From: Mangifera indica
Lineage: Eukaryota; Streptophyta; Magnoliopsida; Sapindales; Anacardiaceae
Assembly (NCBI RefSeq): GCF_011075055.1
Contig: NC_058149.1
Location: 7,322,449-7,386,448 of the forward strand
Length of the DNA: 64,000 bases
Reading direction: 5' to 3'
The position numbers and the translations under genes are program-made. The notes under the pieces were generated by a model. It did not search any database. It was not told where the DNA came from and worked only from the letters and a program-made list of their open reading frames with translations. This document shows, one piece after another, positions 49,345-61,291 of the stretch (the first letter of the stretch is position 1; every line of letters starts with the position of its first letter).

Positions 49345-50640
49345 AAATTCAAATTGGTTTTTTCAGATTTTTGAATGATTTTTTGATTATTGACATACAA
49401 GGGTATTTCAATGTATAGAATTCGAGTTTTTATTACGTTTTTTTTTATTTTTGCCGTTTTAGGATATCTTGATATATATTTTTTGAGCGATTTTTCAATT
49501 GTTGACATTCTAAGGTATTTCAACGTATAAAATTTGAATTTGAATTTTGTTTTTCATATTTTTGTCATTTCTGAAAACTATCGACTCATACTTTTCAAAT
49601 TTTCAAACAATTTTTCTATTGCTGATATTCTAGGGTATTTCAACATATAAAATTTGAATTTCAATTCTGTTTTTCAGATTTTTATCATTTATGAAAAGTA
49701 TCAATTTGTATTTTTCAGATTTCTGAGCAATTTTTTTAATTGTAGACATTTTATAGTATTTCAACGTATAAAATTTGAATTTCAGTTATGTTTTTTGGAT
49801 TTTTACTATTTCTAAAAAGTATTGACTTGTACTTTTCAAATTTTCGAGTGATTTTTCGGTTGCTAATATTCTAGGGTATTTCAACTATAGAATTCAAATT
49901 TTAGTTTTGTTTTCTAGATTTTTGTCATTTATCAAAAGTACTGATTGGTACTTTTCAGATTTTTGAGCAATTTTTTTATTGTTGATATTCTACGGTATTT
50001 TACCATATAAAATTCAAATTTCAGTTTCATTTTTTTTTATTTTTGCCATTTTAGGATATATCAACTCGTATTTTCCAAATATTGCAGCGATTTTTTTATT
50101 GTTGACATTTTAAGGTATTTCAACATATAGAATTCTAATTTCAATTTCTTTTTTCAGATTTTTGTCATTTATGAAAAGTATCGACTCGTACTTTTTAAAT
50201 TTTTGAGCAATTTTTCTATCATTGACATTCCAGAGTATTTCAACGTATAGAATTCGAATTTCTATTTCATTTTTTCAAATTTTGCTATTTTAAGGTATAT
50301 CAACTCATATTTTTTAGATTTTAGAGTGTTTTTTTGATTGTTAACATTCTAAGATATTTCTTCGTATAGAATTCGAATTTCAATTCTGTTTTTTAGATTT
50401 TTATCATTTATGAAAAGTATTAACTTGTACTTTTTAGATTTCAAGTGATTTTTTTATTGTTGACATTCTAAGGTATTTCAATGTATAGAATTCTTATTTT
50501 AGTTCCCTTTTTTATCGATTTTTTTCATTTTAGGATATATTGACTTGTATTTTTCAGATTTTCAAGCGATTTTTCTATTTTTATCATTCTATGGTATTTG
50601 AATGTATAAATTTCAAATTTCAGTTTTTCTTTTTTGTTTT
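49345..50640. repeat. Eleven-copy tandem repeat, unit about 120 bp
   Basis: A core of the form GGTATTTCAACGTATA occurs near 49401, 49514, 49634, 49755, 49874, 49993, 50113, 50233, 50351, 50471 and 50592, a spacing of 113-121 bases. Each unit also carries TTGTTGACATTCTA, a GAATTTCA segment and a GAGCGATTTTT segment. Two subtypes are seen: one with TTTTAGGATAT and one with TTTATGAAAAGTA. The array ends just before the DUF1985-type gene. Confidence 0.85.
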
Positions 50641-50775
50641 TCCAGTTTTTATCTTTCTATGTTATTCCAACATGGACTTTTCGTATTTTAGTTGTATTTT
50701 TTTATTTGTCATTTCCATATGTATTTATATATTTGTTTATGGTGAAATCCTTACAAAATTTTAAATTTTTTTGTA

Positions 50776-52560
50776 GGATACATCTTTTAAAAGAAAATGT
50801 GTCGAATGGTGGGTTACGAATCCCCGACGAGTCAAGACACTTTCCGGCAAAGGTAACAAGTCGTGTTCAGTGCACTGTTATGTCCAAAATTAGATCCACA
50901 CTAACCTCAGAATAGCTTTGACTATTTGAAAGGATATGTTTCGGGCATCTCCTTTGTCTACTAGATATCAAATTTTCTAAAGTGTTAGTGCATGCATTTC
51001 TCTTACGACAGCTACATCAACCCTCAGTTAAAGATGAGTTATGGTTCAGGGTTAATGGGGTTAAAGTGAGATTCAGCCCATTCGAGTTTTCCTTGATAAC
51101 GGGGCTATCATTCAACCAACACATTGCACTTTCATTGTATATTACTCGTATATCTGGATACAGGATTAGAGAAACTTACTTTCGGGGCTGTCAAAAAATG
51201 CAGTATGATGATATCGAGCGTATTTTTTTGGCTAGGCTATAAAGGATGACAATATTGACGTCGTTAAGATGGTTATATTATATTACCTCCATATGGTGTT
51301 ATTAGGGAATAATCAACAATATAAGGTTTCTGTGAAATACCATCAGTTGGTTGATCATCTGGATGGGTTTAATTTTTATCCCTAGGATGTTCCAGTATGG
51401 CAAATAATGTATAAGTCGATGTCCCAGGCTAGTGATAAAGTTTGTTCTGGTTGGATGCTCGAAATGCATAAATATGACCTTTACGGATTTCTTTTTGCTT
51501 TTTAGGTAAGTTTATATTGCTTGATTATATATATTAATTGGCAAAAATACAAATAGAGGTAACTTAACCATTAATGGTTCTGTTGTAGTATTGGATATAT
51601 GAGATGATGGACACCCTGTATAATTAGGTGGATATGGTCAATATCCATGCGTCTTCATGGATTTTTCAATGGCGTACGTGCAGTGTTCTGACTTGGAGTC
51701 ATATAGTCACTATTTTCATCGATGATCAAGTATGTAATCATTAATTAATGAGTTAATTAATTGACACCTTGAATATTGCAAATATGTTGAATTATGTACT
51801 CAATAAATATGACGATGTCATATTCCCACTCTGTTTGTCACTGATTGAGGAGGATAGACCATGGTATGTAGACATTCTTTTGTACATGGATATATTAGTT
51901 TCGCATTCCTCCTTATTTTCTTCGATGCCCCTTGACAGGAGATGGAGTTTCTTCGATGATGCCACTAGTAGATATACCAGTTGGTAGCCATAGGACATTT
52001 GAGGAGCCTATTCAATCCCCTATTATGGAGCAGCCTTCATGTTCCTGGTTGTTTAGACCCCCACCACCGAGATTGCAAACCTTCTTAGGGTTCAAAAGCC
52101 TACTACCGATTCTGTCACACAAGGGTATCCCCTATCTACATTACCCACTTTATCCATAGTAGATGTTGCATTGGCGTACTAAGACACTATGATTTTACAT
52201 GAGATTTCCTATTTTCGCAAGGAGGTGTCTTCACAAATAACTCAATTACACAACGACGTGTCTTCCTATATGAGTCAATTAGAGGATCATCCAACTCGTT
52301 TGGAGGAAATCGTCATACGTGCATGCCCAGCTCCAATCGATCAAGTTACAAAGTCACATCTCATTTAATCTTTATAAAAATTGTATTTCGTTGTTGCTCT
52401 AACATCTTTATTGACTTCGTGCAGGATACGCACGACGGTGTCGGGATAACCTCTTCTATTGATAGGTCGATTCCATCCCGTCTCCCTTATGAGGTCTGTA
52501 TTTAATTTATTAGAGATATTTAATGTTAAATGTTGTTATTATATTTTTATTTTATTTTAT
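50776..52560 (+). pseudogene. DUF1985-domain gene of Mutator-associated (Kaonashi-like) type, decayed
   Basis: Pieces in several frames fit one protein: a start-like region WWVTNPRRVKTLSGKGNKSC (50806 on); FGHLLCLLDIKFSKVLVHAF and DELWFRVNGVKVRFSPFEFS with SLITGLSFNQ (50942-51110), the DUF1985 signature; KMVILYYLHMVLLGNNQQYK (about 51270); a GWMLEMHKYDLYGFLFAF block ending at a GT donor near 51506; and YWIYEMMDTLYN from about 51590. Stops and frame changes break it. A further exon-like stretch, DTHDGVGITSSIDRSIPSRL, lies near 52428. The C48-like part follows at 52640. Family assignment rests on remembered motifs; no transposase is seen. Confidence 0.7.
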
Positions 52561-52639
52561 ATAAAATGTCACAGATCGAGTGTGCTAATTAAGGTGTGTT
52601 ATTATATTTTTATATTTCATTGCTAAGATAACATTAACC

Positions 52640-53394
52640 CATTTCATTAACCTCTTCCTTAGTATGTTGATAAGGTAACATTAACCCATTTCATTGAGTG
52701 TGTTAATTAAGATGAATTATTAAATTAACAATTTTAAATATTTTTTCAATTGGTGCGAACCGCTTATGGTAAGGTCGTTCGAAAAGGTCCACTCATATGC
52801 ACTCTATATACAAATTCGATCAAACCGAGGGTGAAACAATAGATTCAAACCATTCCTTCCTTGGCTGCAGAGTGTGAGGAAGCTTTCCTCAAATGCTATG
52901 ATGAGGTTGCAATATCAAAAGACCATGAAGTATATTGCATAAGAGCAAAGTCCAAAGCCACTTTTTGCTACACGTTTGTGAAGTTGCGTCAATGGGTAAC
53001 CAATGATATAAGTGGTCTATATCCATTGACTTTGTTTAAATGTTTTATACATTCATGAAAACATAAAACAATTTATGTTTTCTTGTCAATCATCAGTATG
53101 TAAATTCCTTCTTGCCACTACTACATCAACACCATCACGAGTAGTAGGTTGTCATCTCATAGAGTTAGATGACGGTCGACACATTCTTCATGAGGCATAT
53201 CGGCATAACATACGATAGTTAGGGTGACTACGAGTGGTCGAAGATCTTCAAAAAAATGGTGAAGGTAGATTACACATCGGGTTTATTTTACAAACCATAG
53301 GAGGTAGTCGATCAGATATTGTATTATAGGGTTTTCAAGGCATCGATAACTGGTAATGCAGTAAAATTAAAAATTAAAAAAAAAATTTGAAAAA
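52640..53394 (+). pseudogene. DUF1985/Ulp1-type peptidase fragment, copy 3 (still joined to its 5' part)
   Basis: It is the same segment as at 18111, here directly downstream of the DUF1985 region, so this copy shows the original gene order. The first exon ends LRQWVTND before GTATAAGT-like sequence, and the acceptor ATCAG|TATG near 53097 is intact. The second exon gives YVNSFLPLLHQHHH, then shifts frame. The catalytic region is absent. Confidence 0.62.
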
Positions 53395-54294
53395 CCCTAA
53401 CTAGTATACCCATTTTAGATGTATAATCATGAACATACAAAACATACATAGGGTATTTTAGATTTTATACCCGCGCTTGTTACTCCTTCGAATCTTTACA
53501 TGGCTTGAGTCTGAACGTTATCCAACCTCAAGAGATAGTGCCTTGGTATCCACGCAAAACATGAACACATAAGAGGCAATCCAAAGAGAAGGTTGCTAGG
53601 CTTCTTTATTGGATTATTTGTGTTCATAAGAAGGAGAGAAAATAAAAAAACCTACAACTACAGTTTATGTTGTGTTTAGTCTCATTTTTTTCTTTAATTC
53701 TAATGTGTCTTAAATATGTGCAAGTGTCTGAGTACAATAAGAATTTCATCCAGTCAAGACACCGTCAACACATATGCACGGCTGGCATGTAAACATGCAG
53801 AATCGACAAGTTTCATAACATGTAGGAATGGCACACAAGTGAGTTGCTTGACATATTTTTAAGGCATGCACAGGTGGCACACAATTGTGCCACCTAACAT
53901 GCACTTTGGCCTTTTACAGCTGGACAAAATTAGTCCAGCCATGCCATGTCTTTTATAATTTGCATGGTGCTAGTTGGTACCATGCACATCACGGTTTTCC
54001 TTGGCCGAAGCACAATCAATCGAATTCTCTCTTTCCTAAAACACTTGAATTATCATCAAATAATCCCCATCTCTAGGTTCGAATCAATCTCTACATGCAT
54101 GTAACTCATAAGTTATCTATCAAACTAATAGTGTCTAAATTCGAACTGAATTTAGACATAGACTAAGGTTGGCCTCTAACAAAACATCTTGCTCGTCTTA
54201 CAAGCATCTTGCTTAGGATATAGTTCAAGATCCCCTTGAGCATTTTATGTCGATCATCATTCATTGATAAATATATTGAGTTGCATGATCTTAT
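53395..54294. repeat. Conserved unit block, copy 4
   Basis: It is the same block as at 8650 and shares with it the direct join to OSC exon 10 (TTTTATGTCGATCATC, about 54245). The site CTAACTAGTATAC at about 53398 is the unoccupied form of the Athila insertion site at 8650. Confidence 0.8.
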
Positions 54295-55003
54295 TGATAA
54301 TCTATCATAATATCTCCAAATATTTTAGCCAGATTCATGATCTAAGGAAGACAGAATAGAAGCATAAAATATTTTGCTGCGGTTAAAATTTAAATAATTT
54401 AATTTGATTAATCCAAGGAGAGATTAATTTATATTTATGAATTACATACCTCCAGCCATGCATAAGATCTTGTGAGTTCATATGACACAAAACCTCCATT
54501 TTTGTTCTGTTAGAATGCATACAAAATTCCATTCGTTAGTTTTTGCTTATATATTAATTCATCATTCACATTCTTAAATACTTGTAAGGATAAAATCACA
54601 TTAACAGCGTCGTATAATTGATTTACTGGTATTGCTTCTCCCACAATATTAGAAGGTATTTGTGACAACAAGATTGTTGCCTGTGATGAATATTTTAACC
54701 TTGGTTTAAAACTTCAAAATAAATGAATTAAAATACATAATTAAAAATTAAGTTGAATTATAGTACCTTTAATCCCTCAGCAGTGCAATTTGATGCAGGC
54801 CAACCATTATCTGGAGTAGAGAATGGCCATCCTTCCTTAGAAATGTGACGATACCAATAACTCACATCATTTGAGCTATTTGCTTGAACCTAATTTAAAT
54901 TGAAAAATAAGACATACATAAACTATAAACAAATTACTATGAATTTTTATTAGAGTAATACTACACATATCCATTAGATTCAAAATGGATTAGTTTTCAA
55001 TTG

Positions 55004-55044
<41 letters not shown>

Positions 55045-57116
55045 TACATAAACTATAAACAAATTACTATGAATATTTATTAGAGTAATACTATGCATAT
55101 CCATTTTGTGTATATAAATATATATATAACTATACGTCATTGCGTGATTGAGTGTTTCTTCATCCTACTCAAAGTTGGAAAACATAGTTTTATTATTTTG
55201 ATTATGCTGACACATTATTTATAATGAAACCTTTCACATACTTGAGTGGCTTTGATGAAATTGTGTGCTTTCTTAAGCATGGACGAAGCAGCATATTCTG
55301 AATGAAGAAGATTAGTAGAGAGGATGGCTTGAACAGTAAAAGCAACATCCCAGAATTGAGATCCATTGTAGCCTTGCATTTTCATTCCATCTTCAGCTAT
55401 CCAAAGATAGTCTTTAATTCTTGGAAGGTGAAGCTTAAAAGCTAGAGAATCAGGGTCCGCCACCCAACAACACACCATGTTGAGTATTTTATTAACAGGT
55501 CCAAGGCATATATATTGAGTGGTTTCATCTTCATGGTGGATGTGTTTGATTACTGTTTTGAGAGCAGCTTCTCTCATCAACTTACGCATAGGCCATTTCA
55601 TTAGAAGAGGTTCCACAAACTTGTCAATACAACTCCATATTATGTCTTGCATCATTGGGTGAGGGTAATAAAGGTCCTCCTAATAATCAAATATGCAAAT
55701 ACTTCAATTAGTAATGAGAAAAACAATATGAGTTGAAATAGAATAGTAGTCGTTGTGTATTTGATTTTACCCTTTAAATCTTAAATATAATTAGATTTAG
55801 TGTTCAATTATTTTATTAATATATGAATGAGCATGCATATAATACAATAAAGGTAGAAATAGAGATAAAAACAAAAAAATAGTATAATATGAAAGTGACA
55901 TTCATAGATATAAATATTGATGATTTATATTTAATAATGATATAGGTAGGTAAAAAATAGTGAGAGATAGAGATAAAGATAAATACGTACTTTGGCATAT
56001 TGATTTCTGACTTGGTCCCAATCAATATTGTGATAAGAAAGAGTGTAAATCTCTCTTCTAAGAGAAATTATAAGAAGATTAATTGGTCCCATAAATCTCT
56101 TGCCATACAAATATGACATTGCCAAATATGTTATTCGACTGTGACACCACATCCGTCTTAGATGAATGGGAACAAACTCAGGCACAACCCACATCTCTGG
56201 GAGTAAAAGATTGTTACTATTCCACTCATATACACCAAGTATCTAACACGTATATCAATGATTTTTTAATTCAAACAAACTATTGTAATATTGTTGAATT
56301 ATTATGAGAAAAGAAAAAAAATAAATAAATAAAACAAACCGAAAGCCTCATCTTTCCCCAAGATGGAATCAAGTAACACCACCCCGATCAATGATCCACT
56401 TTCGAGCTTTCTCCATCGTGCCATCGCCACCCTCCATTTCTTTTCCAAGCAATCTCAGAGCCACATAGGAGAGTGTTGTACAAAACATTGTGCTGCATCC
56501 TTCTATATGTAATCCCCCACCCCCATCTTTTATTCTACAATATTTTTTATTCAGTAAGTTGAATTATATACCACTTGATCAAAAAAATCTGAAAGAAAAA
56601 TTAACAAATAAATACCTGATGGTTATACAAATAGCGTAGCATCTCTTTCCGATGTTCCAAATGTAGTATTGCATCTAAGGCTCCAGTAACATATTAGCCA
56701 ATCTCCTAAACAATTATTTAAAAAAAAAATCTATCATTATTTTACTTCCTCTTGTATGCAATTGCTTTACTCTTTTATCATGAAACTTTTGGAAGATCAC
56801 TGTTCATTTTAGCAAGCTCATCATATTATAAATAAACAATCCCTTACATTGTTAAGCAATGTTTAATTATGTCTAACAATTATTAATTGCATTAGATTTA
56901 TTTTTTAACAATCTCTGAGCAAGGTAATGGCTAGAAATAATATTCTTTATTTAGTTCAAATTTATTGATTTAGTAATCTTGCCATCATCTACTCAATTTC
57001 ATTAGAAATAAATATTCATATATGCAATTAAAGATTTATAATTGTACAATAAATTTGAGTAGATGATGGCAATGTGGGGCAAGGACAAATTTTGGAAAGG
57101 AATAGAATTTTATTTA

Positions 57117-57952
57117 GGCCAAAGGACTTATTGCCACCCAAGTTATAGCGAAATCCCAACTCCCATCCTTTAACTTTCAAAAACCTAAACACCCACCTAT
57201 AACCAAATTTCGGCAAAAAAATCTCATTTAAGATTAGGGGCAAAATCGTTATTTACTAAAAAAATTAAAATTTTATTACATTTTCCTGCCCCATACATAA
57301 AAACTTACATTTTCGCCAACCAAATTTTGAAAAGTGCAAAAACCCCCTTAGGGTTTGTTCCTCTTCCTTTGGCACTGATATCTCCTTCCTCGGTTGTTGC
57401 TCGTCCTCTCTCACCCCTTATCTCTCTTCTGGTCTCTCTTTTTTGCCTCTCCAGTCGTTTTCTGTTGAAGATGAAGACGGACGGTCTTTGTCTAAGATGA
57501 TGATGCGTCGTCTTCGTCTTTCAGATGAAGACTCATCCTTTTCATCTCAGATGAAGACTCATCCTTTTCATCTCAGATGAAGACCGATCATCTTTGTCTT
57601 TGACAGAAGATGGTCAAAGAGGCAAGTGAGAGAGACCGAAGGGAGAGATAAGGAGTGAGAGAGGACAACTAATGGCCGAAGAAGGAAAATCAATGTCGGA
57701 GGAAGAAGAACAAACCCTAGAGGGTTTTTGTCACTTTTCAAACTTTGTGTGGGGGAAAATGTAAGTTTTTAAATATGGGAAAGGAAAATGTGATAAAACT
57801 TTAATTTTTTTTATAAATAACGGTTTTACCCTCAGCTCTAACTAAGATTTTTAATAAAAATTTGGTAATAAGTGAGTGTTTGGGTTTTTGAAAGCTGAAA
57901 TGTGGGAGTTTGGGATTTCACTATACCTTGGGTAGAAATAAGTCTTTTGGCC
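57117..57952. mobile_element. Hairpin (long-TIR, Mutator-type) element, complete, 836 bp
   Basis: It has the same ends as at 14326 (GGCCAAAGG and CCTTTTGGCC-type) and the same TTTTATTTA flanks (57108-57116 and 57953-57961). The centre has one more CATCTCAGATGAAGACTCAT unit than the other copies (about 57520-57580). Confidence 0.87.
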
Positions 57953-58735
57953 TTTTATTTATCATGAGATGGTTGTGATCTGCCTCTCTCTGCATGCGGG
58001 ATGGATGCCTTTTATCACATAACAACAAATTAGTTTCTGATTCGATAAGATAAGAATCAAAGATTACTTCTTTCCTCTTGATTCCAACTTGTTTAAGTGT
58101 CCTTTAATGAAAAACTTGACGTAGATTATTGGATTAATCGGACAATACACTTTCATTGTCATACTCTTTATTTTAATTCAAAATTTATTCAATTCAGTTT
58201 TTACATTCGCTCATCTAATTATTTCACGTTAAGATAGTCGGGGTAATCTTTTATTTAAAAAAATAAAATAGATTATCTTAAAGATTATTGGATATAAATC
58301 TATATTAGTTTAATAAAAATTGATAGGTAAAAATAATTCTTGTGTTTATTTAAATATAATAAAATAAAACCAAAATACTATTTTATTTAAATATTTTTTG
58401 GTATAATTATTCAAAAATATATTTCGTATTACTTGTTATGTTAATTAAAAAAGAAGGTATTTTTACCCTAAAAATTAATAAGTAAAAATATAATTTTAAC
58501 AAAATCAAAATTACCTTAATAATTTGTTAATATATAAAGTGAATTTGATAATAAAATTTATTTTTATAATACCTATCATATCATTATTGGTAATAGAAGT
58601 TACTGTAATATTTTATTATTTATAAATAAAAAAGTAATATTAATAATAAATAATAAATTATTGAAATAATATATCATTACAATCAACTAATTAAAAGATT
58701 ATTTAAAATTTGAAAAAAAAAGTAGCATGGACAAT

Positions 58736-60090
58736 ATTATTGATAAGGCCATTAATTGTTACTATTTTGATTTAGAATTCCCTTGTGTTGTGTGGAAATT
58801 TGATTTAATCTAATAGAATTACTTATCTTTTTGCTTTTAGGAAGCTTTGAGCAATTTTGGAATAAATAAGGCCAAAAAGATGAAAAACTAGAGCAGATCT
58901 ATTAATCTGGAATTTCCGTAATGCAGACTAGGCATGGGCACGTGAAAGATGAGAGCAGAATCCGGAAAACAGATCTGAACGCCCAGATCAGCTGCAAGAG
59001 TTCAGAAAATATTAAGATTTGCTTCTTAGGAAAAGGATAATCACCAGCTGGAAAAGAGGATTAATTGAGCTAAATAAGGAATGATATTTTTGGAAGAAGG
59101 ATTTATATTAAAAATACATATCTTTTCCTTTCTTTTTGGGAAGATATGTATCACTTTGCTTGATTGGATTAGGAGATTAGGATTCACTTTCAATTTCCAG
59201 ATTTTTAGTAGAAAGATAATATATATACTCTTATTTTTATTTGAGAATTATCAACCATTGTACTTAGAGAATTAGAGAGAAAAACATGGTCTACAGTGGC
59301 TGAATAATTTATCTTGGTTGAAGGGATCTGAAACCATGGAACTACAATGATTGTGAGATTTATTTTTGTTCTTTAATGCATCTTTTTATTTATTCGAGTA
59401 TTGATTATCTTTCTGAATTATTTGTTTATGATTGTGTTGGTTGATTTCTAAGGCGCGCGATTAGTTTATCAATTAATATAATCTATGGCTAGTTTAGGTG
59501 CTGAATCCGTAATTGTTCAATCCATCTAATCGAAGTGGCAACTAAGTTTATCGTTTGCTGCGTCAGAAGCGATAATCCTAGGGAAATAATCAACTAGATT
59601 AAATGCAACGTCGTACGTTTGTGTTGTCTTGCTTCGTTGGTCTTTCTAATTCGTAATGCTATTGTTTAATTAAATTCAAGATCGTATCCGAATTATTAAT
59701 CAATAAGGGTTAATTGAAATACATGTTTTTGGTTAACTAATCGTAAGGAAGGACAGGTTAATTCAATATCACAACGAATATTTGAATAATTAATTTGATA
59801 TTTTGTTTCGATGATCAATCGTAGTTCCAATGGTGGATGTGACCGAAGACCAAGGTTTGTTAAATCGATTTACTCCTTTTAGATTATTTTACTGAATTTT
59901 TAATTAGTGTTTTTCATTATAATTTGCATTCACTTCAAAACCCCCTTTTTTATTTATTTGTTTCGATTTATTCGTGACGACATACTAATCAAAGCTCTTC
60001 GAGGGAACGATCCCTACTTTCCTTTACTACATTTTTGTTGCAGGAATTTAGGATTTAATTTGGGTGTCAACGACAGCACGTACCAATTAT
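58736..60090 (+). mobile_element. Solo LTR of an Athila-like element with TSD ATTAT
   Basis: The LTR spans 58741-60085 (TGATAAGGCC to CACGTACCA), flanked by ATTAT at 58736-58740 and 60086-60090. Paralogous introns have AATATTATTGCTAAAATT without interruption (for example near 15922). The end of the LTR resembles the Athila LTR of the first element (GGGAACGATCC, then a GACAGCAC end), but most of the body differs, so it is a different family of the same lineage. No internal region remains, as expected after LTR-LTR recombination. Confidence 0.9.
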
Positions 60091-60118
60091 TGCTAAAATT
60101 AAATATAAGGAAAGGCTG

Positions 60119-60692
60119 CCTCTTATATAATAAGATAAGCTATATGTATATAATACATAACACCTATTTAAATTTTCAAAAATATTGTCAAATGTTGAAT
60201 CACATGTTGTAGAACTTAGACCCAACTTGTCATTTAATTCTAAACAAACAATTTCTCTACTTCACTTTCATTCCAAATTCTAATTTTTTTTTTCTTCCAA
60301 CCTTATTTCTTTTTACAAAATTTCTACATACTAGAAGACAATTTTGAAAAAAAAAAAAATTTGTTGACTAGACTTTCTAGAAGATTATAGCTGTAACTTC
60401 ACTTTTTTTTTTTTTTTTAACCTATAATTTTATATAAGAAATTGGGATTTTTTTAGAAAGTCTATTGATATTATTCATCCAACTGATGAAATAAATCAAA
60501 ATCAAGAAGTAAAGAGTCCTTCCTATTTTGTTGCTGCAACATAAATTGGGCAGCATAGATTGTCTAGAACAAATTCAATGTCACATGGGTTCAACCTTAT
60601 CAATGACCTTTAAAAATCCAAGTAGCCAACCGTGCTCACCAAAATTCAAAGTGTCCATGCCCTAAAGTAGAGGGCACCATGCCCTAAAGTAG
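60119..60692. other. Private segment in intron 2 of OSC-E
   Basis: Between GGAAAGGCTG and CCCAAAATTTTCCTGCC, both shared with other copies, about 570 bases have no counterpart elsewhere in the window. Long A and T runs are present and CATGCCCTAAAGTAGA is tandemly repeated (about 60657-60692). No ORF. Confidence 0.65.
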
Positions 60693-61291
60693 ATGCCCAA
60701 AATTTTCCTGCCTTTTCAAAAATAATAAACATAATCCAAGGATTTTCCTATGAACCTATACGTTAGAATGAAAATAGAACAAAATAAGGGAATATAAAGA
60801 TAAAATAAATATGTCTATTAGCAAGCATACCAAGGCAGGAAGAAGAAACAAAGGGCCACCATAATCGCCAGGCCAGAAGCCATCCTCAGTTTGAAGAGTT
60901 GAATAGAATCTCAGGCTTCTTCTCAATGTATTAGCCACCAATTCCTCTGTTATTTCTTCTTCACTCGTTATTTTCACTTTCTCAGGAAGCAAATTCATCT
61001 CACATGGACTCTCCTTTGCAAACTATAATTATAAAAAACTTCAAAATGACCTTCAAAAAATATATAACTATAATCTAAATATAATGAATTTACCTGAAGT
61101 CTCATAATAAGATCAGAACTATGCTTTTGTTGAAAGCGATTTTTGGTGAAGTGCTTCCGAAGAATTTCAACTTGTGCTTTTTCTTCAGGTGTTCCAAGCT
61201 CTGGTTTAAATTCCCAGAACTGTCTGCTGGTGTGATTGTTTACACTTTTAACATATCCATCATTTCCTTTTGAAATCTTCAGCTGCCACAT

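Larger units (their letters stand above)
54295..61291 (-). pseudogene. OSC copy E: lanosterol/cycloartenol synthase-like pseudogene, 3' end missing
   Basis: Exons: 61094-61291, 60831-61022, 56616-56705, 56340-56534, 55991-56242, 55242-55679, 54767-54889, 54582-54680, 54450-54506, 54295-54341. Exons 11-15 are missing, exactly as in copy A. Lesions: a stop (TAA) in exon 3 where C has Leu; single-base length changes at both ends of exon 4, including a TGA after VT; catalytic Asp to Asn (SNCTAE, codon 54788-54790); Val481 to Ala; and the exon 10 donor GT changed. It keeps GYNGSQ and Asn477. Intron 2 has grown to 4.1 kb by a hairpin element, a solo LTR and a private segment. Exons 1 and 2 are individually intact. 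Confidence 0.93.
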
